This document shows positions 8,630 to 17,269 of a stretch of 64,000 nt of DNA, in pieces (positions within the stretch are counted from its first letter, which is position 1; each line of letters starts with the position of its first letter). This stretch comes from Methanothermobacter sp. CaT2 (GTDB lineage: Archaea > Methanobacteriota > Methanobacteria > Methanobacteriales > Methanothermobacteraceae), in the NCBI RefSeq assembly GCF_000828575.1, contig NZ_AP011952.1, forward strand, positions 837,065 to 901,064, in the 5' to 3' direction. The notes below the pieces were generated by a model that was not told the DNA's origin, did not search any database, and was given only the letters and a program-made list of their open reading frames with translations. The position numbers and the translations under genes were made by a program.

Positions 8630-9454
8630 ATGGACAACATTGAAAGAATTAAAATGATTGAGAAGTCCCCTATAAGTTTTGAGGGGCTGAGGAAGCTGAA
8701 CATAGCGGCCGGGTCCCTGCACCTGATCCAGGGGCTTCTGATGGTTGCGCTGGGTTACCTGCTCACCTGGGACAGGGACATCTACACGTTCTACCTGAAG
8801 TTCAAGATACTCTCACTGAATCCGCCGTCATTCCAGGTCCTTCCCAGCCCTGAGGTGGCATTCACCGTGAGCTACCTCGGGGTGATCCTTGCATCCTTCC
8901 TTCTGATATCTGCGGTGGCCCACTTCACAATAGCCTTCCTCAGGAATGAGAGTTACGTTGAGAACCTGAAGAGGGGTATGAACCCCTACCGCTGGTACGA
9001 GTATGCTCTCTCAAGTTCAATAATGATAGTGATACTGGCCACCTTCGTGGGGGTCTGGGACCTCTGGTCACTTGTGATGATCTTCGTCCTCAACGCATCG
9101 ATGATAATGTTCGGCTACCTGATGGAGAAGATCAACCAGTACACCGAGAAGATCGACTGGTCACCCTACCTCCTGGGGTGCATCTCCGGCTTCACCCCAT
9201 GGGTGGTCATTGCAGCCTACTTCATCGCCGCCCTGGGCTCCGCCGAGACACAGCCACCGGACTTCGTCTACCTCACACTGCTCATCTACTTTGTGATGTT
9301 CAACACATTCTCCATCAACATGCTGCTGCAGTACAGGGGTGTCGGTAAATGGAGGGACTACCTCTACGGTGAGAGGGTCTACATCATACTGAGCCTTGTT
9401 GCAAAGACCCTGCTGGCCTGGCTGGTGTTCATAGGGGTGTTCTCACCCTTCTAG
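8630..9454 (+). CDS. Heliorhodopsin
   Basis: A 274-residue protein with seven hydrophobic helices. Its motifs match the heliorhodopsin family: RWYEYALSSSIMIV with the counterion-position Glu124, NASMIMFG followed by LMEKIN, GKWRDYLYGERVYI, and LSLVAKTLLAW with Lys259 in helix 7 as the retinal Schiff-base lysine. His31 and His98 correspond to conserved pocket histidines. Family members bind retinal with inverted topology and have slow photocycles; their function is unsettled. The ATG at 8630 follows GGGGGTG; a weaker ATG lies at 8615. It appears monocistronic, ending at a poly-T run. Confidence 0.92.
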   Translation: MDNIERIKMIEKSPISFEGLRKLNIAAGSLHLIQGLLMVALGYLLTWDRDIYTFYLKFKILSLNPPSFQVLPSPEVAFTVSYLGVILASFLLISAVAHFTIAFLRNESYVENLKRGMNPYRWYEYALSSSIMIVILATFVGVWDLWSLVMIFVLNASMIMFGYLMEKINQYTEKIDWSPYLLGCISGFTPWVVIAAYFIAALGSAETQPPDFVYLTLLIYFVMFNTFSINMLLQYRGVGKWRDYLYGERVYIILSLVAKTLLAWLVFIGVFSPF

Positions 9455-9455
9455 G

Positions 9456-9467
9456 TTTTATTTTTTT
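9456..9467 (+). terminator. Poly-T terminator after the heliorhodopsin gene
   Basis: An almost unbroken T run begins immediately after the stop codon, which is the usual archaeal intrinsic termination signal. It separates the gene from the tRNA promoter that follows. Confidence 0.6.
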
Positions 9468-9514
9468 AAAACTGTTTCTGGAGACATTTTAAGTTCAGCG
9501 CCATGAAAACCGCA

Positions 9515-9530
9515 AAGTATTTATATGGGT
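9515..9530 (+). promoter_or_regulatory. TATA box upstream of the first tRNA-Gln gene
   Basis: TATTTATAT at about 9518-9526, preceded by purines, lies about 50 bases before the mature tRNA 5-prime end. It would give transcription starting about 25 bases upstream of the tRNA, normal for an archaeal tRNA leader. Confidence 0.5.
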
Positions 9531-9573
9531 TCCATGTAAGTTTATCTTGCCGATATGAGCTCTTTTTAAGCAT

Positions 9574-9645
9574 AGTCCCGTGGGGTAATGGCAATCCTGA
9601 TGGACTCTGGATCCATCGATAGCGGTTCGACTCCGCTCGGGACTA
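9574..9645 (+). tRNA. tRNA-Gln (anticodon CTG)
   Basis: This 72-nt cloverleaf has acceptor strands AGTCCCG and CGGGACT, with an unpaired A at 9645. The anticodon stem GATGGA/TCCATC encloses the loop CTCTGGA, giving anticodon CTG, and the T-arm is GCGGTTCGACTCCGC. CCA is not encoded. The first pair is A-T, the feature by which the archaeal amidotransferase GatDE recognises tRNA-Gln. No intron is seen. Confidence 0.96.
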
Positions 9646-9713
9646 TCCCCCCATAACACCCCCCTTTTATCGAAACCTATTTATGAAGAACATCACCACC
9701 TAATAACTGTCAT

Positions 9714-9786
<73 letters not shown>

Positions 9787-9810
9787 CAAACCACTGATTC
9801 TGTGTTTAAA

Positions 9811-10911
9811 ATGGAGGAACTACTGGTAATAGGCGTCAACACCCGGCCTGTGGCTGAATCAGCCTTCAGATTGGGGTACAGGGTCTACTCTGCAGGATAC
9901 TACTGCACAGCAGACTTCAAACACTACACCGAAAGAAGGTGCATGCTGACTGAGCGGAGCGGTGAAAGCTGCGGGAGATTCCATGAGAACTTCAGTCAGG
10001 AGAAGCTCCTTGAAGCAGCCTCAGATTTCATAGAGAGGGTTGATGGTATAATCCCCCTCACAGGCGCACCCCCTCTCCCAGGGGAGAAGGTCCTCGGTAA
10101 CTCCCGGGTTGATCACGTGGAGGATAAGTACCGCCTCTACAGGAGGATCAGGAACTCATACCCCACACCCGAGACACACCTCATCAGTGACCCGGCCGAG
10201 GCGATGGAGATTGTAGCTGCAGGGGAGAAGAAATACATCGCAAAGCCGGTTTCCGGCGCTGGAGGCTTTGGTGTCACAGATCACCATGAAATGGATGGGG
10301 AGTTCATCCTCCAGGAGTACATTGAGGGCGTACCTGTGAGTGCCTCTGTTCTTTCAACCGGAGAGGATGCCATCACGGTTCTGACGAGCAGGCAGATCAT
10401 AGACAGGGGCGTGCCTGGATTTGAGGGACAGTTCATCTACGCCGGAAACATTACACCCGGGCCCTCAGGGGAGATTGAGGAGCTTGCCAGTGACCTCATA
10501 CTTGACCTCTCCCTCCGCGGATCCAACGGCGTCGACCTCATCATGAGGGACTCCGAGCTGTACGTTATAGAGGTTAACCCTAGAATACAGGGGACCTTTG
10601 AGTGTGCTGAGGCATCCCTGGGGATCAACATGGTGGATGCCCATATCAGGGCGTGCAGGGGTGAGCTCATAGAAAAACCGGAGCCCCGCAGGTATGCTGT
10701 CAAGCGGATAATCTATGCCCCGGCCAGGTGCCGTGTGGGTGAGATAAAAACCAGGGGGGTCCATGACCTCCCGCTCCCGGGGGCCATCATTGAGGAGGGT
10801 GAACCCCTGGTAACCGTCCTGGCATCCCATAACTCCATGGAGGCCGCTGAGAACCTTGCATCAATCATCTGCTCCAGGGTCAGGAAAGAACTCAATTACC
10901 TCAGACGCTGA
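9811..10911 (+). CDS. ATP-grasp family carboligase-like protein
   Basis: A 366-residue protein with an ATP-grasp core. A small N-terminal alpha/beta domain precedes a lysine-containing ATP-binding segment (KYIAKPVSGAGGFGV), ILQEYIEGVPVS, and the metal-binding end NGVDLIMRDSELYVIEVNPR. Such enzymes join a carboxylate to an amine or thiol through an acyl phosphate; this one resembles the COG2232 group and its substrate is unknown. An in-frame GTG at 9802 is the alternative start. No ribosome site is visible before either, so the mRNA may be leaderless or read through from the tRNA gene. Confidence 0.8.
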   Translation: MEELLVIGVNTRPVAESAFRLGYRVYSAGYYCTADFKHYTERRCMLTERSGESCGRFHENFSQEKLLEAASDFIERVDGIIPLTGAPPLPGEKVLGNSRVDHVEDKYRLYRRIRNSYPTPETHLISDPAEAMEIVAAGEKKYIAKPVSGAGGFGVTDHHEMDGEFILQEYIEGVPVSASVLSTGEDAITVLTSRQIIDRGVPGFEGQFIYAGNITPGPSGEIEELASDLILDLSLRGSNGVDLIMRDSELYVIEVNPRIQGTFECAEASLGINMVDAHIRACRGELIEKPEPRRYAVKRIIYAPARCRVGEIKTRGVHDLPLPGAIIEEGEPLVTVLASHNSMEAAENLASIICSRVRKELNYLRR

Positions 10912-11196
10912 GAACCTTCAACTCCATGTTAAGAAAGAATCCTACCTTTAAGAAGGCAAAACTGCATATCCTCCGGGGTTAAGAAAAAGTGGATTTAAAG
11001 ACAGCTCTGGATCAGTAAGCCATGAAATTTGCAGGGCTACTTATACTCCTTGTTTTTCAGTATCCATGTACTCTCCAGTGCCCATTTTTCATTTGATATG
11101 ATCATCTCAGGGACTGGATCTGGTGTCCCTCATCTTCACCAGCCGGTGCATGGATATCCCTCAGAACATGACATGAATCACCCGGGACAGGGGGCA
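10912..11196. other. Intergenic spacer with no assigned gene
   Basis: This 285-bp spacer lies between the ATP-grasp stop and the convergent 49-residue gene. It contains a signal-peptide-like + strand start at 11022 that goes out of frame after 24 codons (see findings). I see no RNA gene or strong terminator. Confidence 0.5.
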
Positions 11197-11346
11197 TCAG
11201 ATTATGCCAAGCAGGAGAAGTATCAGTATTATGGTACCTATCGTTATGAGCACCGTGCTCAGAATCATGCCGCCTGTCATTAAAAGGAAAAGTTTGGCCC
11301 TCCTATCAGGGTCCTTAAGGTACTCCTTAAGCGGATCCTTGCTCAC
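11197..11346 (-). CDS. Small membrane protein, 49 residues
   Basis: A GTG start at 11346 follows AGGAGGT with 8 bases between, and the frame ends with TGA at 11197-11199. The protein begins with a charged segment (SKDPLKEYLKDPDRRAKLF) and ends in one strongly hydrophobic helix that runs to ILLLLGII. It lies just downstream of the DUF61 gene on the same strand, so the two are probably co-transcribed. Size, ribosome site and typical amphipathic-plus-helix design support a real gene. Its function is unknown; a single-pass membrane anchor or small regulator is possible. Confidence 0.75.
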   Translation of the reverse strand: MSKDPLKEYLKDPDRRAKLFLLMTGGMILSTVLITIGTIILILLLLGII

Positions 11347-11359
11347 TCCATCAACCTCC

Positions 11360-11767
11360 TTAAAGGTCCCTCACCAGGAACATGTACTGTGTAACCGTTG
11401 GAAACCTCGCCCTCAGCACCCTCATCTCGGGTCTGTAGATGTAGATCTCATCACCCTCATCATCCCTATCAAGGACCTCCGAGACCACCCTAACCTCAAT
11501 ATCACCGGCTATCCTTGCACCGGAGGTCTCAGATTCTATCTCAATGTATATGGGGAGCCTCAGCCTCCTTGCCTCATCCTCAGTCAGCATCCCCCTGAGG
11601 TCCTCAAGTTCAGCCCATTTGAACCTGTGCCTGGTGCCATCAGCCCCTATGACATGGGGCTTCTCCTCCCTGAGGAGCTCCTCGAGGGTCTTCCTCCTTG
11701 AGGGGAGATGACGGTTGAGGTTGAAGATCTCCTTCTTCACCAGCCTGTCTGATCTGTCACCCCTCAT
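11360..11767 (-). CDS. DUF61 (UPF0216) family protein
   Basis: A 135-residue archaeal protein of the DUF61/UPF0216 family, recognised by NLNRHLPSRRKTLEELL near the start, then PHVIGADGTRHRF and a long acidic/basic beta-rich C-terminal half. The biochemical function of the family is unknown. No ribosome site precedes the ATG at 11767, but a TTTTATAGG box lies about 25 bases upstream, which fits a leaderless transcript. The small membrane protein gene follows 13 bases after its stop. Confidence 0.8.
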   Translation of the reverse strand: MRGDRSDRLVKKEIFNLNRHLPSRRKTLEELLREEKPHVIGADGTRHRFKWAELEDLRGMLTEDEARRLRLPIYIEIESETSGARIAGDIEVRVVSEVLDRDDEGDEIYIYRPEMRVLRARFPTVTQYMFLVRDL

Positions 11768-11830
11768 CCTATTAGGCTATGTTTTATATCCTATAAAAGA
11801 TTAATATCTTAACCGAATGGAGGGTGGACC

Positions 11831-12163
11831 TTGGATATTGATATCGAGCAGTGCAGGGAAAATGATAAGATAAAGGAGATAATAAGCGACAGCGGACTCC
11901 CCATAAAGTATATAAAGCTCCTTTTAAGGCTCTCGGACGGGATATACATAAACGGCGTCAACTACAATGTGAGGATAGAAGATGATATGGTCTCAGTCAT
12001 CCTCATATCCTCCAAGCCTGAGAACAGGACAGGGGTTTTCAGGACAGGGGCCCTCACCAACATATTTTACCGTGTACGTGAAATGGAAAAGGAGCATGAG
12101 GAGATAAGGACGGAGACCTGCGTGACGGATAATCTCATAGAGTTAAGGATATATCTCCAGTAG
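11831..12163 (+). CDS. Uncharacterised 110-residue protein
   Basis: A TTG start follows GGAGGGTGG at a good distance. The protein is soluble and mixed alpha/beta, with no signal peptide or membrane segment: an N-terminal helical part, a central pair of strands (YINGVNYNVRIEDDMVSVILIS) and a C-terminal strand. I recognise no family. It is followed 11 bases later by a coiled-coil protein on the same strand, so the two probably form a small operon and may interact. The promoter may be the AT-rich stretch at about 11793-11810. Confidence 0.7.
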   Translation: MDIDIEQCRENDKIKEIISDSGLPIKYIKLLLRLSDGIYINGVNYNVRIEDDMVSVILISSKPENRTGVFRTGALTNIFYRVREMEKEHEEIRTETCVTDNLIELRIYLQ

Positions 12164-12174
12164 GGGTGATACTG

Positions 12175-12597
12175 ATGGATCCTGAGGAGTATCACAGGAT
12201 TCTCACTAAACTTGCAGACTTCCAGGATCTTGACACCTCCACTGTAGCCTCCACAAGGAGGTCCCTGGCGGAATTGAAGGATAGAAGGGACCAGCTCCTT
12301 GAGATCAGAAAGAACCTGAAGAGGGATATCAGGGGCGTTGAGAGATATTACCTTGAGCGGATGGCCGAGGTAAGGAATGATGTTGAGGAGCTGAGGGATG
12401 GCTCATCAAGACTCAGAAGGATCATTTCAGGTAACCCCGCCACTGCCCAGGCCAGGGCCATGAAGCAGCTGAAGAGGAACCGTGAATCACTGGTGAAAAC
12501 CTACCGGCACCTCCTGGAGTATACAGAGGAACTCATTGATTACATTGAGGAGCTCATGATTGAACTCTATGAAGAAATGAAAGGCTTCCTTGGATAA
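12175..12597 (+). CDS. Uncharacterised coiled-coil protein
   Basis: A 140-residue, almost wholly helical protein rich in Arg, Lys and Glu with heptad-like leucine spacing from about residue 20 to the end, including a basic middle (QARAMKQLKRNRESL) and an acidic C-terminus (YIEELMIELYEEMKGF). The ATG at 12175 follows GGGGTGAT by 4 bases; a GTG at 12166 is inside that site and less likely. It is the second gene of a pair with the preceding unknown protein. A structural or scaffolding role is an inference from composition only. Confidence 0.7.
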   Translation: MDPEEYHRILTKLADFQDLDTSTVASTRRSLAELKDRRDQLLEIRKNLKRDIRGVERYYLERMAEVRNDVEELRDGSSRLRRIISGNPATAQARAMKQLKRNRESLVKTYRHLLEYTEELIDYIEELMIELYEEMKGFLG

Positions 12598-12624
12598 GGG
12601 TATACTTGAGAGAAGGCCTCAGAA

Positions 12625-12690
12625 ACATTGAATACGATGAGAGCCGGTAAAGCAAAGGAGAAACAAACATCGAATACAATGAGATCATCC
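12625..12690. repeat. Imperfect tandem repeat, about 42 bp unit
   Basis: Copies starting ACATTGAATACGATGAGA at 12625 and ACATCGAATACAATGAGA at 12667 give a period of 42 bases. They lie in the spacer between the coiled-coil gene and the convergent DUF22-like gene, and no coding role is evident. Confidence 0.6.
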
Positions 12691-12743
12691 CAGCTAGCAA
12701 CAACTCCATGCAGAACCAGCTGCGGGAAATTTAAAAATAAATA

Positions 12744-13127
12744 TTAGTGGGTTAATTCAACTGGTAGAATTATGAGGACACCCAGGAGGTCGTTCCTGCT
12801 GATTTTCCCGTCTGCAGCAGCTACGAAGGTTGCATGGTCTGCCTTACGGTCCATGCTTATGGGCAGGGGTGTCTCCTCACCTGCAGCTATCGGATGACCC
12901 AGGGGGTTCGTGGCGTAGGCACACATGAAGACTATATGGTTTGCCGGTATACTGACCTCCTTGATCTTAACCGGCTTTGCCTCGCCGGCCCTCACCTCAA
13001 CGTCCTCGTCTGCAATGATGGCCCTGAGGTTCCCGTAGACCTCACCCATCCTGAAGTCCACGAGTTCCCTCTTGTATTTCTCCTCGGCCTCGCGGACCTG
13101 GCCGAGCCTTGTGAGTATCCTAACCAT
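12744..13127 (-). CDS. DUF22-like protein coupled to atpD
   Basis: A 127-residue beta-rich protein containing ANHIVFMCAYATNPLGHPIAAGEE, which I tentatively place in the archaeal DUF22 family. Its ATG overlaps the atpD stop (TGATG), with GGAG just upstream, so it is translated as the last gene of the ATP synthase operon. A role in assembly or regulation of the synthase is only an inference from position. It has no membrane segment and no recognisable catalytic motif. Confidence 0.65.
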   Translation of the reverse strand: MVRILTRLGQVREAEEKYKRELVDFRMGEVYGNLRAIIADEDVEVRAGEAKPVKIKEVSIPANHIVFMCAYATNPLGHPIAAGEETPLPISMDRKADHATFVAAADGKISRNDLLGVLIILPVELTH

Positions 13128-13768
13128 CACTCCATCTCCATGGATTTTTTGATCATCTTCAACCTGACGAAGTTCTCCCTCTCCATCTCCTCGAGCCTCA
13201 TCTCAATGTACTTGACTGTGTTCTTGAGCCTCGGGATTATGATGTGTTCGAGGGCGTTAACCCTTCGCTTGGTTGATTCTATCTCACCAGCAAGGAGCCT
13301 TATGGTCTTCTCGATCTCACCGAGTTCTATTATGAGTGCCAGGGATTCTTCGAACTTCTTTGCTGCCTCGTCGAGTTTCACTGATGTGTCCACAAGGCCG
13401 TATCCACGTTCAACCACGGTCCTCTGGGTTGCCCGGGCGTCGACCACCGGTACAACGACACCCATTATACTCCTTGAGTCTATGTCGACCTCCACGGACT
13501 CCCTCACTGACATTGCAGCCCTCTCAACTGCAGTGTCACCCATGAGTACCTGGGCCTCTGTGAGGTCAGAGAAGGCCTCCTTGAGGTGCTCCTCCACCTT
13601 TTCACGGGAACCCTTAACCCTCTCAAGGATGTTGAAGAACTCCATGATAAGGGCGTTCCTCTTCTCCTTGAGGAGACTGTAACCCTTGACAGCGAGTTTC
13701 TCACGCTGCTTGAGTTTCAGGAGCTCCATCCTTGTGGGGTTGATCCCCTCAATCATTTCCTGTGCCAT
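13127..13768 (-). CDS. atpD: A-type ATP synthase subunit D
   Basis: This 213-residue subunit D forms the long helical central rotor stalk inside the A3B3 head. The N-terminus with [28 protein letters not shown] and the C-terminal helix ending in a methionine-rich tail are typical, and two long coiled-coil helices flank a short middle section. The ribosome site is GGAGAG before the ATG. It sits between atpB and the DUF22-like gene. Confidence 0.96.
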   Translation of the reverse strand: MAQEMIEGINPTRMELLKLKQREKLAVKGYSLLKEKRNALIMEFFNILERVKGSREKVEEHLKEAFSDLTEAQVLMGDTAVERAAMSVRESVEVDIDSRSIMGVVVPVVDARATQRTVVERGYGLVDTSVKLDEAAKKFEESLALIIELGEIEKTIRLLAGEIESTKRRVNALEHIIIPRLKNTVKYIEMRLEEMERENFVRLKMIKKSMEME

Positions 13769-13803
13769 TGGCTAACTCTCCTGAAAAAGGATGTTGGGGG
13801 TGG

Positions 13804-15195
13804 TTACTCGGCACCCGGGAGGTACTTGGGTATGTGCTCCTCGCGGACCCTCTTGAGTTCGGACCTCGGGAGGAGTGACAGCAGTTCCCATCCGAGGTTA
13901 AGGGTCTCCTCTATGGAGCGGTCCTCGTCACGTGCCTGGGTGATGAAGCGTTTCTCAAATTCATCAGCGAATTTGAGGAACTTGCGGTCCCTCTCTGTGA
14001 GGGCCTCCTCACCCACAACCGCCATGAGGTCCCTGAGGTCACGTCCCTCGGCGTAGGCACTGTATAGCTGGTCTGAGACACCACTGTGGTCCTCACGTGT
14101 CCTCCCCTCACCGATACCACCACTCATGAGCCTGGATAGTGAGGGGAGCACATCCACCGGTGGGTATATACCCTTACGGTGGAGGTCACGGCTCAGCACT
14201 ATCTGGCCCTCGGTGATGTAACCTGTCAGGTCAGGTATCGGGTGTGTGATGTCGTCCTGTGGCATCACAAGTATGGGCATCTGTGTGATTGAGCCCTCCT
14301 TACCGACTATACGCCCTGCCCTCTCATAGAGGCTTGCAAGGTCGGTGTACATGTACCCGGGGTAACCCCTTCGTCCGGGGACCTCCTCCCTTGCAGCTGA
14401 GATCTCCCTGAGGGCCTCACAGTAGTTTGTGAGGTCGGTGAGTATGACCAGGACGTGCATGTCGTGTTCGAAGGCAAAGTACTCTGCTGTTGTGAGGGCC
14501 ATCCTCGGGGTGATGATACGCTCAATGGCAGGGTCGTCTGCCAGGTTCATGAAGACCGTAACACGCTCAAGGGCCCCTGTCCTCTCGAAGTCCCTCATGA
14601 AGTAGTTTGCCTCTTCGTGGGTGATACCCATGGCCGCGAAGATAACCGCGAATTCACTCTCCTCTGCAAGCACCTTGGCCTGCCTTGCGATCTGGGCTGC
14701 CAGTTCGTTGTGTGGAAGCCCTGAACCTGAGAATATAGGCAGCTTCTGACCCCTCACCAGGGTGTTCATCCCGTCAATGGTTGATATACCGGTCTGTATG
14801 AACTCGGCAGGGAACTCCCTTGCAGCGGGGTTCATGGGGCTACCGTTGATGTCGAGCTCCTTCTCGGGTATGATCTCAGGACCACCGTCTATGGGTTTAC
14901 CGGTACCGTCGAATATTCGGCCCATCATGTCCAGGGATACGCCGATCTTCGCTGTTTCACCTGTGAACCTTATCTTTGTTGTCTCCGTGTTGAGGTCACT
15001 GGTACCCTCAAAGACCTGTACGACTGCAAGGTCCTCCCTGACTTCCAGTACCTGCCCCCTTCTCTTCTCACCGGTGGGTGTTTCAATCTCCACTATCTCA
15101 CTGTAGGCAACCCCTTCAACACCCTCAACGATCATTAGAGGACCTGAGACCTCTGTGACGGTGGTGTATTCACGGGTTTTGATGTTAACGTTCAT
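13804..15195 (-). CDS. atpB: A-type ATP synthase subunit B
   Basis: This 463-residue non-catalytic nucleotide-binding subunit alternates with subunit A in the head. A beta-barrel N-terminus with [12 protein letters not shown] is followed by the RecA-like core, which has [17 protein letters not shown] where the catalytic subunit has a P-loop, and [11 protein letters not shown] near the end. The ATG at 15195 is preferred because GAGGTG lies 5 bases before it; a GTG at 15201 overlaps that site. The start is 2 bases after the atpA stop. Confidence 0.97.
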   Translation of the reverse strand: MNVNIKTREYTTVTEVSGPLMIVEGVEGVAYSEIVEIETPTGEKRRGQVLEVREDLAVVQVFEGTSDLNTETTKIRFTGETAKIGVSLDMMGRIFDGTGKPIDGGPEIIPEKELDINGSPMNPAAREFPAEFIQTGISTIDGMNTLVRGQKLPIFSGSGLPHNELAAQIARQAKVLAEESEFAVIFAAMGITHEEANYFMRDFERTGALERVTVFMNLADDPAIERIITPRMALTTAEYFAFEHDMHVLVILTDLTNYCEALREISAAREEVPGRRGYPGYMYTDLASLYERAGRIVGKEGSITQMPILVMPQDDITHPIPDLTGYITEGQIVLSRDLHRKGIYPPVDVLPSLSRLMSGGIGEGRTREDHSGVSDQLYSAYAEGRDLRDLMAVVGEEALTERDRKFLKFADEFEKRFITQARDEDRSIEETLNLGWELLSLLPRSELKRVREEHIPKYLPGAE

Positions 15196-15197
15196 CT

Positions 15198-16952
15198 TCA
15201 CACCTCACTACATTCCTTGACGATCCTTTCCTGGATCTCCTTGATCCTTGCAGGGAATTCCTCTTCAGGTATGTACTTCATACGCCCGATATCCTCCTTA
15301 ACAGGGAGGGATATTATGTCAGCTGCGGGCGCGCCCTTCTCGAGGGCCGCTGTTGCATTCCTGTGGAACATTATGATTGTCCTGAGCATCTCGAACTGCT
15401 TTGATGGTGAGCAGTAGGTGTCCACCTCATGGTAGGCGTTCTGCTGGAGGAAGTCCTCCCTTATCATCCTGGTGGTCTCCAGGGTTATCCTCTCCCTGTC
15501 TGGAAGTGCGTCTGGTCCAACGAGCTGGACGATCTCCTGGAGCTCTGCCTCCTTCTGGAGGAGGGCCATTGCCTCGTCCCTCACACTCCTCCATTCAGGA
15601 TCCACGTTGCTGGCCCACCATTCCTGGACACTGTCGATGTAGAGTGAGTAGCTCTGGAGCCAGTCTATGGCAGGGAAGTGACGCTTGTCTGCCAGTGATG
15701 CGTCAAGGGCCCAGAACACCTTACATATCCTGAGGGTGTTCTGTGTGACGGGCTCTGAGAGGTCCCCACCTGGTGGTGAAACCGCACCCACAACTGATAC
15801 TGAGGCTATCTTATCCTCTGATCCAATGGTTGTGACCCTTCCTGCACGCTCATAGAACTGTGCAAGCCTTGATGCGAGGTATGCAGGGTATCCCTCTTCA
15901 CCTGGCATCTCCTCGAGCCTTCCTGAGATCTCCCTCATTGCCTCGGCCCACCTTGAGGTTGAGTCTGCCATTAGGGCTACGTCGTATCCCATGTCCCTGA
16001 AGTACTCGGCTATGGTTATCCCTGTGTACACACAGGCCTCCCTTGCAGCCACAGGCATGTTTGAGGTGTTTGCTATGAGCACGGTCCTGTCCATGAGGGG
16101 GTTACCTGTCTTGGGGTCCTCCAGTTCAGGGAATTCCTTGAGGACCTCGGTCATCTCGTTACCCCTCTCACCACATCCAACATAGACGATTATGTCTGCG
16201 TCAGCCCACTTTGCGAGCTGCTGCTGGGTAACTGTTTTACCTGAACCGAAGGGTCCTGGTATGGCTGCTGTACCTCCCTTGGCGACTGAGAAGAATGTGT
16301 CCTGCGCCCTCTGACCTGTTATGAGGGGGACGTCAGGGTCGAGTTTCTTCTTGTAGGGTCGGCCCTTCCTTACAGGCCACTTCTGCAGCATCTGGATCTT
16401 TTCTGTTCCCCTCTCGGTTTCAACCTCGGCTATGTCATCAAGCACGGTGTATTCGCCCTGGGGGGCTATCATTGTGAGTTTACCTTCAACGTTTGGTGGG
16501 ACCATTATCCTGTGGGTTATTGAGGATGTCTCCTCAACCTCACCGATTATGTCCCCTCCCTTAACCATCTGGCCCTCCCGGGCTGTGGGTTTGAAGGTCC
16601 ATTTCTTATCCTTTGGGAGGGATGGTACATCCACTCCCCTCTCTATGTAGTCTCCGGTGAGTGCCTTGATGTTCTCGAGGGGTCTCTGGATACCGTCGAA
16701 GATTGAACCAAGTATTCCAGGTCCCAGTTCCACTGATAGTGGACCGCCTGTTCTTTCAACGGTCTCTCCAGGCTTTATGCCTGCTGTTTCCTCGTAGACC
16801 TGGATTGTTGCTGTGTCACCCTCAAGTTCAATGATCTCTCCTATGAGCTTGTCTTCACCCACCTTAACCATTTCATACATCTGGGATCCTCTCATCCCCT
16901 CGGCGATGATAACAGGACCCGCTATTTTTATAATCCTTCCTTCCTGTGTCAT
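15198..16952 (-). CDS. atpA: A-type ATP synthase catalytic subunit A
   Basis: This 584-residue catalytic subunit makes or hydrolyses ATP at the A/B interface. The P-loop is GPFGSGKT (233-240). The non-homologous insertion (about 110-200) that distinguishes A-subunits from F-type beta is present, and downstream come [15 protein letters not shown] and [17 protein letters not shown]. No intein interrupts the P-loop, unlike in some archaea. The start overlaps the atpF stop (ATGA), with a ribosome site inside atpF. Confidence 0.98.
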   Translation of the reverse strand: MTQEGRIIKIAGPVIIAEGMRGSQMYEMVKVGEDKLIGEIIELEGDTATIQVYEETAGIKPGETVERTGGPLSVELGPGILGSIFDGIQRPLENIKALTGDYIERGVDVPSLPKDKKWTFKPTAREGQMVKGGDIIGEVEETSSITHRIMVPPNVEGKLTMIAPQGEYTVLDDIAEVETERGTEKIQMLQKWPVRKGRPYKKKLDPDVPLITGQRAQDTFFSVAKGGTAAIPGPFGSGKTVTQQQLAKWADADIIVYVGCGERGNEMTEVLKEFPELEDPKTGNPLMDRTVLIANTSNMPVAAREACVYTGITIAEYFRDMGYDVALMADSTSRWAEAMREISGRLEEMPGEEGYPAYLASRLAQFYERAGRVTTIGSEDKIASVSVVGAVSPPGGDLSEPVTQNTLRICKVFWALDASLADKRHFPAIDWLQSYSLYIDSVQEWWASNVDPEWRSVRDEAMALLQKEAELQEIVQLVGPDALPDRERITLETTRMIREDFLQQNAYHEVDTYCSPSKQFEMLRTIIMFHRNATAALEKGAPAADIISLPVKEDIGRMKYIPEEEFPARIKEIQERIVKECSEV

Positions 16953-17269
16953 TTTACCATCTCAACCCCAATAACTCTTTTAATAAGGTCCCTCAGTGGA
17001 TCTGTTTCACGTTCTGAGGGGCCTGTCTTGTCTGGTATCTCTATTATCATTGGTAATGCGCTTGAACTTGTGGTTTCCTCTATAAATTCCCTCAGTTCAT
17101 CACCAATTTTTTCTGTGACGATTATTATGGAGAAGCCATCACCTATAAGTTTCCTTATGGTTTCCTCTGCCTCGTCAGGGGTTTCAACCACGTGGCCTTC
17201 CCTGACGCCTCCGAGTCTGAACCCTGTTACGGTGTCCCTGTCACCAACCACTGCAATATTTGAGCTCAT
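16949..17269 (-). CDS. atpF: A-type ATP synthase subunit F
   Basis: This 106-residue subunit F is a small Rossmann-like protein bound to the central stalk with D. The sequence begins [19 protein letters not shown], the family signature, and has [16 protein letters not shown] in the middle. Its ATG overlaps the end of atpC (ATGA) with GGAG 8 bases before, and its stop overlaps atpA, so the three genes are tightly coupled. Confidence 0.95.
   Translation of the reverse strand: MSSNIAVVGDRDTVTGFRLGGVREGHVVETPDEAEETIRKLIGDGFSIIIVTEKIGDELREFIEETTSSSALPMIIEIPDKTGPSERETDPLRDLIKRVIGVEMVK

Noticed and set aside
12834-13682. + strand open frame opposite atpD and the DUF22-like gene
   Set aside because: It crosses two well-supported minus-strand genes, and its composition is that of an antisense shadow.
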